From positions 1 through 5,767 of the forward strand of contig JACOVZ010000014.1 of assembly GCA_016177065.1 (NCBI GenBank): a stretch of DNA of 5,767 nt, given 5' to 3'. Below, piece after piece: positions 1-4,978 of this stretch (the stretch's first letter is position 1; each line of letters opens with the position of its first letter). Made by a program: the position numbers and the translations under genes. The notes under the pieces were generated by a model. The model saw only the letters and a program-made list of their open reading frames with translations. It was not told the origin of the DNA and searched no databases. The DNA comes from Candidatus Wildermuthbacteria bacterium. GTDB taxonomy: Bacteria; Patescibacteriota; Minisyncoccia; Minisyncoccales; UBA10102.

Positions 1-4
1 GTAT

Positions 5-75
5 GCGGGCATCGTATAACGGCATTACCCGACTTTTCCAAAGTCGTGACAGGGGTTCGACTCCCCTTGCCCGCT
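5..75 (+). tRNA. tRNA-Gly (anticodon UCC)
   Basis: A complete cloverleaf is visible. The acceptor arm GCGGGCA (5-11) pairs with TGCCCGC (68-74), and the discriminator is T75. The D arm has a GTA/TAC stem with GG in its loop. The anticodon stem CGACT/AGTCG encloses the loop TTTCCAA, so the anticodon at 37-39 is TCC, which reads GGA and other glycine codons. The T arm AGGGG/CCCCT has the loop TTCGACT. The next three bases are CAA, so CCA is not encoded and must be added by a nucleotidyltransferase. It is the only plus-strand gene in the window and converges on rny. Its promoter lies outside the window. Confidence 0.96.
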
Positions 76-120
76 CAAACAGAAAACCGCCCTTCCGTTT
101 TCAAGCGTCAGGACGGCTTT
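76..120 (-). terminator. Rho-independent terminator of rny, possibly bidirectional
   Basis: On the minus strand, starting 2 nt after the rny stop codon, AAAGCCGTCCT (120-110) pairs with AGGGCGGTTTT (93-83) over about 11 bp with two G-U pairs, around a 16-nt loop. The descending arm runs into a T-rich tail (TTTTCTGTTTG). Read on the plus strand, the same hairpin lies 8 nt after the end of tRNA-Gly and is followed by CTTTCGTT, a weaker tail. It could therefore end both convergent transcripts. Confidence 0.7.
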
Positions 121-122
121 CG

Positions 123-1652
123 TTATCTCGCGTACTCCACAAACCTGTTCTCCCGAATAAGGGTAACCTTGATTTCTCCTGGGTATCTTAATTCTTCTTC
201 AATGCGGGCCGCAATGTCTTGCGCAAGCTTTGCAGACGTTAAGTCGTCAATGACATCTGGCCTCACGAAAACGCGGATTTCTCTTCCGGCCTGCACCGCA
301 TAGGCTTTCTCAATTCCCTCAAAGGAAGCTGCCAATTTCTCAAGTTCTCCAATGCGCTTTAAGTAATTTTCCAGGGTGTCTTTTCTTGCCCCGGGACGGG
401 ATGCTGAAATGGCATCGGCTGTTTGCACAATGACTGCCTCAATGGATTCATAAGGGTAGTCCTCATGGTGGGACTTCATCGCGGTGATGACTTCTTTTTC
501 CATGCCGAACTTTTCCAGTATTCTCATTCCTATCTCAACGTGGGATCCTTCTACCTGATGGTCCAGCGCCTTTCCAATGTCATGGAACAAGCCTGCTTTC
601 TTTGCAATCGCGGTGTTTGCTCCAATCTCAGCTGCTATTGCAGAAGAAAGGTAGGCAACCTCTATGGAATGCAAAAGAACATTCTGGCCGTAGCTTGTGC
701 GGAATCTCAAGCGCCCCAAGAGCTGTATGAGCTTGGGGTCTAACCCCACAATGCCAAGTTCAAACACCGCAGCCTCTCCGGCTTCTTTCATCTGCCCTTC
801 AATTTCAGACTGCACCTTTGCCACTTCTTCTTCAATGCGGGCCGGCTGGATTCTTCCGTCTTTGATAAGACGTTCCAGGGCGATTTTCGCAACATGCCTT
901 CTCACGGGATCAAACCCTGAAATGACAACAGCTTCAGGAGTTTCGTCCACGATAATCTCAACTCCGGCCAGCCGCTCCAATGTTCTGATATTCCTCCCTT
1001 CTTTTCCGATAATCTTTCCTTTAAGCTCTTCTGAAGGGAGAGGCACGGTGGTTGTGGTGATTTCCTGGGCCTGCGAAACCGCGGTTTTCTGCACCGCATA
1101 GGCAACGATTTCTTTTGCTCTTAAAGCAAATCTGTCCTGGCCTTCTGCTTCCAGCTTTTTCATGCGGGAGGTGATTTCTTTTTCATTCTGCTCCTCCACT
1201 CTCTTATACAATTCATCCAGCGCTTCTTTTTGAGAAAGCTGAGCAACTTTCTCAAGCTTTTTTGCGATATCCGCTTTTTGGGTTTCCAGATCTTTCTCTC
1301 TGGCTTCAAGCCCTACGAGATTCTTGCGGAATACATTGTCTTTCTCTTCAAACTCAGAAAGTTTTACGTCAAAAGCCTGCTGCCGTTTCAGCAGAATCTG
1401 CTCTGTTTCAAGCAATGATTTTCTTCTTGCGTCTTCCTCTGTTTTCGCGGATTCCGCAATTTTTCTTGCCTCTGCCTTTGCAAGGTCAAGAAGTTTCGCG
1501 CTTTCCTGTTCAACTTCTGAAACGCGCTTGCGAAGACGCTCTTCAATTGAGCCCGACTGCCTCTTCGCTATGGACTGACGGGCGATATACCCGAAGACTA
1601 CTCCTGCTGCCACCGAAAAAATCCCTACCAAAAGTAGAGTGAGCTGGTTCAT
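123..1652 (-). CDS. rny: Ribonuclease Y, membrane-anchored endoribonuclease
   Basis: RNase Y initiates mRNA decay at the inner face of the membrane in bacteria lacking, or not relying on, RNase E. The 509-aa product has the full family layout. There is one N-terminal transmembrane helix (residues 3-23), then a long charged coiled coil (about 30-190). A KH domain with the loop GKEG (216-219) is followed by an HD domain with H328, the catalytic pair H357-D358 in LFHDIGK, H371, H395-H396 and D413. The C-terminus ends in the typical ENRFVEYAR. The ATG at 1652 is chosen because it puts the membrane helix at the N-terminus. A TTG 17 codons upstream would add an unlikely extension. No Shine-Dalgarno sequence precedes the ATG. 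The gene lies downstream of a terminator, so it should have its own promoter. A TTGACC (1703-1698) is present, but I could not find a convincing -10 for it. Confidence 0.96.
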   Translation of the reverse strand: MNQLTLLLVGIFSVAAGVVFGYIARQSIAKRQSGSIEERLRKRVSEVEQESAKLLDLAKAEARKIAESAKTEEDARRKSLLETEQILLKRQQAFDVKLSEFEEKDNVFRKNLVGLEAREKDLETQKADIAKKLEKVAQLSQKEALDELYKRVEEQNEKEITSRMKKLEAEGQDRFALRAKEIVAYAVQKTAVSQAQEITTTTVPLPSEELKGKIIGKEGRNIRTLERLAGVEIIVDETPEAVVISGFDPVRRHVAKIALERLIKDGRIQPARIEEEVAKVQSEIEGQMKEAGEAAVFELGIVGLDPKLIQLLGRLRFRTSYGQNVLLHSIEVAYLSSAIAAEIGANTAIAKKAGLFHDIGKALDHQVEGSHVEIGMRILEKFGMEKEVITAMKSHHEDYPYESIEAVIVQTADAISASRPGARKDTLENYLKRIGELEKLAASFEGIEKAYAVQAGREIRVFVRPDVIDDLTSAKLAQDIAARIEEELRYPGEIKVTLIRENRFVEYAR

Positions 1653-1701
1653 AATGAACTGTGAACAATTGGAATGTGGCCATAGAAAACATCCAAAGGT
1701 C

Positions 1702-1734
1702 AAAATTAAAAGTATCCTCTGCTATAGAGGATAC
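1702..1734 (-). terminator. Rho-independent terminator of the nusA-clpP unit
   Basis: A perfect 9-bp stem, GTATCCTCT/AGAGGATAC with a 5-nt loop (1712-1734), is followed on the minus strand by TTTTAATTTT (1711-1702). It lies just past the 29-codon ORF that follows clpP and about 50 nt before the rny start, so it separates the two transcription units. On the plus strand no T-run follows the stem, so it works in one direction. Confidence 0.75.
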
Positions 1735-1751
1735 CAGAGCCGGGAAAAAAG

Positions 1752-1841
1752 TCAAAGCGAAGCAAGAATCATGATGAACGCCGTTGCCAGAATGGCGAGG
1801 AGAGCGATTGCCGCAACCTGAAAGATTTCTGTGCGTTCCAT
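1752..1841 (-). CDS. Putative 29-aa single-pass membrane peptide after clpP
   Basis: This short ORF begins with ATG 2 nt after the clpP stop codon (TAA-CA-ATG) and ends with TGA. The product starts with a short polar segment (MERTEIFQ, containing E2, R3 and E5). An uninterrupted hydrophobic stretch follows (residues about 9-28, VAAIALLAILA then TAFIMILAS), long enough to cross a membrane once. No family is recognised. The immediate spacing suggests translation by coupling or reinitiation after ClpP. A purine-rich GGGGAG lies about 14 nt upstream, too far for a normal ribosome binding site. The terminator follows 17 nt downstream, which makes this the last cistron of the unit. Small membrane peptides often modulate a protease or a membrane complex, but any link to ClpP is only contextual. 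The alternative is a chance ORF in the spacer. Confidence 0.5.
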   Translation of the reverse strand: MERTEIFQVAAIALLAILATAFIMILASL

Positions 1842-1843
1842 TG

Positions 1844-2431
1844 TTATTTCTTCTTCTCCCCGATAACATCATCAATCAGCCCGTATTCTTTTGCCTCAGG
1901 GGCTGTTAAATAGAAGTCGCGGTCTGTGTCTTTTTCAACCTTGCTCATGGGCTGGCCCGTGTGCTCTGCCACAATAGTGTTGATTTGCTCTTTGATTTTC
2001 ACTATCTGCTTTGCGGTGATTTCAATTTCCGATGCCTGGCCCTGGGCTCCGCCCATTGGCTGATGCAGCATAATCTGGGAATTCGGAAGGGCGAACCTTT
2101 TCCCCTTGGCTCCAGCCGCCAGCAGAACTGCCCCCATGGAGGCAGCCATGCCAATGCACACCGTTGAAACCTGGCATTTCACATACTGCATGGTGTCATA
2201 AACGGCAAGACCGGCAGTCACTGATCCTCCAGGGCTGTTGATGTAAAATTGGATAGGCTTTGCAGAATCCCGAGACGCCAAAAACAGCATCTGCGCAATA
2301 ATGGAATTTGCAACCATATCTGTGATGGGAGATCCCAAAAACACGATCCTGTCTCGCAGAAGCCTTGAGTAAATGTCATAGGCCCGCTCCCCGTACTGGC
2401 TTTTTTCAATGACGGTTGGAATGAGGTTCAT
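1844..2431 (-). CDS. clpP: ATP-dependent Clp protease proteolytic subunit ClpP
   Basis: This is the serine peptidase (family S14) that forms the tetradecameric barrel and degrades proteins fed by ClpX or ClpC/ClpA unfoldases. The 195-aa product is complete. Catalytic Ser98 sits in GMAASMG, His123 in MLHQPMGG and Asp172 in DRDFYL. The spacings of 25 and 49 residues match the known ClpP triad. The oxyanion-side motif INSPGGSV (64-71) is intact. The N-terminus (MNLIPTVIEKS...GERAYDIYSRLL) lines up with mature ClpP, so there is almost no propeptide, unlike the E. coli enzyme. The ATG overlaps the nusA stop in ATGA, implying translational coupling, and no Shine-Dalgarno sequence is seen. No clpX or tig lies beside it in the window, so the unfoldase must be encoded elsewhere. 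Confidence 0.97.
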   Translation of the reverse strand: MNLIPTVIEKSQYGERAYDIYSRLLRDRIVFLGSPITDMVANSIIAQMLFLASRDSAKPIQFYINSPGGSVTAGLAVYDTMQYVKCQVSTVCIGMAASMGAVLLAAGAKGKRFALPNSQIMLHQPMGGAQGQASEIEITAKQIVKIKEQINTIVAEHTGQPMSKVEKDTDRDFYLTAPEAKEYGLIDDVIGEKKK

Positions 2432-3618
2432 GAGTGTATTTTAACATCTTCAGTTTCTTCTTGTCCATGTTCCTCTCCAGATGCTTTTGTCTCTGGAGTC
2501 CTTACATCAATCTTCCACCCTGTAAGCTTTGCGGCAAGCCTCACGTTCTGGCCGTCTCTTCCAATGGCAAGGGAGAGCTGGTCTTCTGGCACAATGGCTT
2601 GGGCCTTGTTCCTCGGCTCAACCACAACCTCAAGAACCTTTGCCGGAGAAAGGGAATTTGCGATAAAATCCTGGGGATTTTCAGACCATTCAATAATATC
2701 TATCTTTTCCCCCCCCAATTCATTGATAACCGCGGATACCCTTGTTCCTCTCTGGCCAACCATAGAGCCTACGGCATCTACGCCCTCAGCTTTTGAGGCA
2801 ACCGCAACCTTAGATCTGGATCCGGGCTCCCTGGCAAGAGCTTTGATTTCCACTCCTCCTCCCAGAATTTCAGGAACCTCAAGCTCAAACAGTTTTGAGA
2901 TAAGCTTTGGATATGCTCTTGAGAGAAGGATCTGGGGGCCCCGCGGAGTGTCTGCGACCTGCACGCAATAGAATTTCAAGCGAAGGCCCGGGCGGTAAAA
3001 CTCTCCCGGAACCTGCTCCTCCCGGGGCAAAACTCCCAGAGTTTTCCCAAGGTCTATGAGCACCATGTTCCCCTCAATTCTTTGAACTACTCCGGAGATA
3101 AGCTCCCCTTCTTTTGATTTGAATTCGCTCAGAATGGTTTCCCGTTCAGCTTCCCTGATCTTTTGCAAAATAACCTGCTTTGCGGTCTGAGCCGCGATTC
3201 TTCCATATTCAATCTTCGCGTCCAGCTTCAACTCAAGCTCGTCTCCGGGCTTTGCATCCTTCTTGATTTTCTTCGCTTCCTTGAGCATCAGATGCCTTTC
3301 TGGGTTGAATCTGACTTTTTTGTCTTCAGAAGGAATTTCGTCTTCCTCGGTTCTCACGTCCTGCTTTGCTTTTAACTCTTCCAGCTCTTCTTCCGAATAG
3401 ATCATCTCGTCTGTCACCACTGCTTTTATCTGCCAAAACTCAAGCCTGCCTGATTTTGGATCAAGCTTTGCCTTCACCACCTGGCCTTTCTTGCCGTACT
3501 CTTTTTTGTAGGCCGCGGCCAAAGACTGCTCAACCATTTCAAAGACGCGCTCCTTTGAAAGGCCCTTTTCCTGGGAAATGTGGTCTACCAACAATGAAAG
3601 GTTTTTCAGATCTATCAT
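2428..3618 (-). CDS. nusA: Transcription elongation/termination factor NusA
   Basis: NusA binds RNA polymerase and nascent RNA to control pausing, termination and antitermination. The 396-aa product has the N-terminal RNA-polymerase-binding domain (1 to about 165), an S1 domain (about 170-235), KH1 with GQRG (288-291) and KH2 with GRDG (353-356) leading into NVRLAAKLTGWKIDV. A short acidic tail follows and there are no C-terminal acidic repeats. The N-terminal domain seems expanded by a charged stretch (about 76-122) compared with typical NusA. The ATG at 3618 is chosen because MIDLKNLSLLVDHIS matches the usual NusA start. A TTG five codons upstream falls inside a hairpin. There is no Shine-Dalgarno sequence. 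The usual neighbours rimP and infB are absent: a PIN gene lies upstream, and clpP overlaps the stop codon by 4 nt. Confidence 0.97.
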   Translation of the reverse strand: MIDLKNLSLLVDHISQEKGLSKERVFEMVEQSLAAAYKKEYGKKGQVVKAKLDPKSGRLEFWQIKAVVTDEMIYSEEELEELKAKQDVRTEEDEIPSEDKKVRFNPERHLMLKEAKKIKKDAKPGDELELKLDAKIEYGRIAAQTAKQVILQKIREAERETILSEFKSKEGELISGVVQRIEGNMVLIDLGKTLGVLPREEQVPGEFYRPGLRLKFYCVQVADTPRGPQILLSRAYPKLISKLFELEVPEILGGGVEIKALAREPGSRSKVAVASKAEGVDAVGSMVGQRGTRVSAVINELGGEKIDIIEWSENPQDFIANSLSPAKVLEVVVEPRNKAQAIVPEDQLSLAIGRDGQNVRLAAKLTGWKIDVRTPETKASGEEHGQEETEDVKIHS

Positions 3619-3622
3619 GTGT

Positions 3623-3661
3623 TTAGAAAACAATGCCCGCTAAAACGGACATCGCATTCAC
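3623..3661 (-). CDS. Possible 12-aa leader peptide of nusA (tentative)
   Basis: A minimal reading frame starts with GTG at 3661 and also has an internal ATG three codons later at 3652. It encodes MNAMSVLAGIVF and stops with TAA four bases before the nusA ATG. The GTG coincides with the predicted transcription start, 7 nt below the -10 box, so it could be translated leaderless. The frame contains both arms of the nusA leader hairpin, so a ribosome on it would open the hairpin. A frame this short can easily occur by chance, so it is recorded as a hypothesis. Confidence 0.22.
   Translation of the reverse strand: MNAMSVLAGIVF
3633..3652 (-). promoter_or_regulatory. Hairpin in the nusA 5' leader
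   Basis: In the minus-strand transcript ATGTCCG pairs with CGGGCAT (7 bp, one G-U) around the loop TTTTAG. It is followed by TGTTTTCTAA. It occupies the middle of a roughly 43-nt leader between the predicted transcription start and the nusA ATG. It could act as a weak attenuator or as an autoregulatory NusA site, since NusA acts on hairpins. The T-run is too interrupted to call it a terminator. Confidence 0.4.
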
Positions 3662-3667
3662 AAGAAG

Positions 3668-3696
3668 AATATATCACAGAGAAAAGAAAGAGTCAA
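3668..3696 (-). promoter_or_regulatory. Sigma-70-type promoter of nusA-clpP
   Basis: The minus strand carries TTGACT (3696-3691), a 17-bp spacer and TATATT (3673-3668), with an extended -10 TG one base upstream of the -10 box. Each box differs from consensus at one position and the spacing is ideal. The predicted start is near G3661. The -35 box contains the TGA stop of the PIN gene, so the promoter is tucked into the end of that gene. A 12-bp palindrome TTTCTATAGAAA (3700-3711) lies 3 bp upstream of the -35. Confidence 0.82.
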
Positions 3697-4127
3697 CTAT
3701 TTCTATAGAAACGAAGAAAGGCGCCGGGATTCGTTGCCTTTACTTTTGACTTCCCATGAGCAAGTTTTTCAAAGTTTTTATCAAGCGTAATAAGAAAATC
3801 TGCCTTGCTTTTGAACGCACCCGCAAAAATTGGGGCGTCTTCCGATGGCACCAATTTATACGCCTTCTGTATATCTTTTGCGGAAAGCTTTTTAGAAACT
3901 GCAGGCCTGTTTGAAAGAAAATCAAGGAAAGGAGTTGCGAGATATGGAAATTTTACGCGCATAACTCTTTCTGTCTCTATAAGAACTTCCGGAGAGATAA
4001 TAAGGGAAATCTTTTTTAACTTAAACAAAGAAAGAATGACGCCCGAGGCGCCCTGCGGAGAGTTTAAGCCAGAGAGAAGGGCTGAGGTATCAAAGAATAC
4101 TTGAAACAATCTTCGCGTATTTTCCAT
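3693..4127 (-). CDS. PIN-domain ribonuclease, probable toxin
   Basis: PIN domains are metal-dependent RNases, most often the toxin half of VapBC-like modules. The 144-aa product has the expected acidic set: D13 in VFFDTSALLSG, E51 in PEVLIETERV, D97 in SEDAPIFAGA and D116 in LITLDKNF. Length and motif order fit an intact, active single-domain protein. The ATG at 4127 lies within the end of the preceding 68-codon gene (38-nt overlap, different frame), the arrangement expected of a coupled antitoxin-toxin pair. An in-frame TTG at 4109 would shorten the protein by six residues and still keep D13. No Shine-Dalgarno sequence is seen. The stop codon is inside the -35 box of the nusA promoter. The RNA target cannot be read from the sequence, and a housekeeping RNase role is an alternative. 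Confidence 0.85.
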   Translation of the reverse strand: MENTRRLFQVFFDTSALLSGLNSPQGASGVILSLFKLKKISLIISPEVLIETERVMRVKFPYLATPFLDFLSNRPAVSKKLSAKDIQKAYKLVPSEDAPIFAGAFKSKADFLITLDKNFEKLAHGKSKVKATNPGAFLRFYRNS

Positions 4128-4296
4128 TCCAAAGCTGTTGGCGTGTTTTACGCACCTCTCTCAGGATATCGTTTTCTAGATATATCCCTCGCTTCCTCTG
4201 TTTTAAAGATTTCCCAAAAATCAAATCTACCTTCAGTTCCTGAAGGTTTCTTTCTAACGCATCTATTTTAGAAAGGATGGATGTTGAGAAATTCAT
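4090..4296 (-). CDS. Small basic protein, putative antitoxin of the PIN module
   Basis: The product has 68 residues. The N-terminal third is a probable helix/coiled coil (about 4-25, SILSKIDALERNLQELKVDL). A basic linker follows (KSLKQRKRG, 29-37), then IYLENDILREVRKTRQQLW and NGKYAKIV. It resembles no standard AbrB, RHH or Phd DNA-binding domain that I can identify. Its antitoxin role is inferred from its size, its place directly before the PIN gene, the 38-nt overlap, and a strong private promoter. The C-terminal helix (about 40-64) would be the likely segment to bind the nuclease. Its ATG at 4296 sits at the predicted transcription start, so the message is probably leaderless. Confidence 0.72.
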   Translation of the reverse strand: MNFSTSILSKIDALERNLQELKVDLIFGKSLKQRKRGIYLENDILREVRKTRQQLWNGKYAKIVSSIL

Positions 4297-4302
4297 GTCT
4301 TT

Positions 4303-4331
4303 ATTCTACTCACTTATCAAAAAGAAGTCAA
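4303..4331 (-). promoter_or_regulatory. Sigma-70-type promoter of the antitoxin-PIN module
   Basis: The minus strand carries TTGACT (4331-4326), a 17-bp spacer and TAGAAT (4308-4303). Each box differs from consensus at one position. The -35 lies within the last codons of the FMN reductase gene, and the spacer contains its TGA stop. The seventh base after the -10 box is A4296, the first base of the antitoxin ATG, which predicts a leaderless transcript. The -35 and spacing are identical to those of the nusA promoter. Confidence 0.78.
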
Positions 4332-4883
4332 GGGTTTATTTCTCGCTTTCTGCAATGCTTTTGCATACCAGAGAACCTCATCAAAGAGTACAAGCAGCTT
4401 CTTTGCGTACGAGTCGTCTTTCATTGTTCCGTTTTCATCAAAGAGATCCTGAATACTTGAAAAGTATACGGCATTCCTCACGGGAACCATTTGAAGCTCA
4501 ACCAGGGAAGTCCTGAGGGCCTCAACCATTCTGGCGCCTCCCAGGGGACCCATGGAAACTCCGCATACTCCAACCGGTTTCCTGTTATATTCTTTATACA
4601 GCTGGTCTAACATGAGCTTTAATTCTCCAGGATACCCGTGATTGTATTCAGGAACAACAATGATGAGCCCGTCCGCCCTTGTCATAATCTTGCTCCACCT
4701 GCTTGACTCGTTTTCCGGCATCCTTTCGGTTTTCGCCAAGGACACGAAATCCCTTACATCCAAAAGCTCGGTTTCAAACTTGCCGTAAGAAACCGCCTGT
4801 TGCAACACAAACTTTGCGGCCTTTTCAGACTGCCTTCCCTCGCGCGCAGTGCCCAGCAAAATTGGAATGAATATTGTTTCCAT
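4317..4883 (-). CDS. NADPH-dependent FMN reductase-family flavoprotein
   Basis: Members of this flavodoxin-like family (NADPH-dependent FMN reductase, quinone or azo reductases) bind FMN and move electrons from NAD(P)H to flavins, quinones or other acceptors in the cytoplasm. The 188-aa product starts with the first beta strand and FMN phosphate loop (METIFIPILLGTAREGRQSE; G11, T12, R14, S19). It also carries the family signature PEYNHGYPGELKLMLDQ (79-95), followed by the strand VGVCGVSMGPLGGAR (104-118). The physiological substrate is unknown. The ATG at 4883 is chosen because it begins the flavodoxin fold. The frame stays open upstream but only by reading through tRNA-Ala. The ATG directly follows the encoded CCA of that tRNA. 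The only Shine-Dalgarno-like bases, AGGT at 6 nt, are inside the tRNA acceptor stem. Tandem stops TGA TAA end the gene. Confidence 0.9.
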   Translation of the reverse strand: METIFIPILLGTAREGRQSEKAAKFVLQQAVSYGKFETELLDVRDFVSLAKTERMPENESSRWSKIMTRADGLIIVVPEYNHGYPGELKLMLDQLYKEYNRKPVGVCGVSMGPLGGARMVEALRTSLVELQMVPVRNAVYFSSIQDLFDENGTMKDDSYAKKLLVLFDEVLWYAKALQKARNKPLTSF

Positions 4884-4957
4884 TGGTGGACCTGAGGGAA
4901 ATCGAATCCCTGTCTCCGCAATGCGAATGCGGTGTATTGCCACTATACTACAGGCCC
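4884..4957 (-). tRNA. tRNA-Ala (anticodon CGC)
   Basis: The minus strand folds into a full cloverleaf. The acceptor GGGCCTG pairs with CAGGTCC and contains the G3-U70 wobble that identifies alanine tRNAs. The discriminator is A. The anticodon stem CCGCA/TGCGG encloses TTCGCAT, so the anticodon CGC reads GCG. The T arm CAGGG/TCCCT is closed by C49-T65 rather than a Watson-Crick pair and has the loop TTCGATT. The 3' CCA (4886-4884) is encoded and is followed at once by the ATG of the flavoprotein gene. The methyltransferase stop is 21 nt upstream. TATACA at 4974-4969 could be a -10 box, but no good -35 accompanies it, so cotranscription with the methyltransferase is possible. Confidence 0.96.
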
Positions 4958-4978
4958 GCGGTATGTTCTGTATACTTC

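Noticed and set aside
423..1642. Open frames on the plus strand opposite rny
   Set aside because: They show no recognisable domain and lie wholly opposite a well-identified gene, so they are shadows of its codon pattern.
1653..1703. TTG start for rny, 17 codons upstream
   Set aside because: It would put a non-family extension before the membrane helix, and it overlaps the terminator tail.
1698..1703. TTGACC as the -35 box of an rny promoter
   Set aside because: No acceptable -10 lies 16-18 bp downstream, and the site overlaps the terminator tail, so it was not called a feature.
2434..3626. Open frames on the plus strand opposite nusA
   Set aside because: They show no family features and are antisense to an intact conserved gene.
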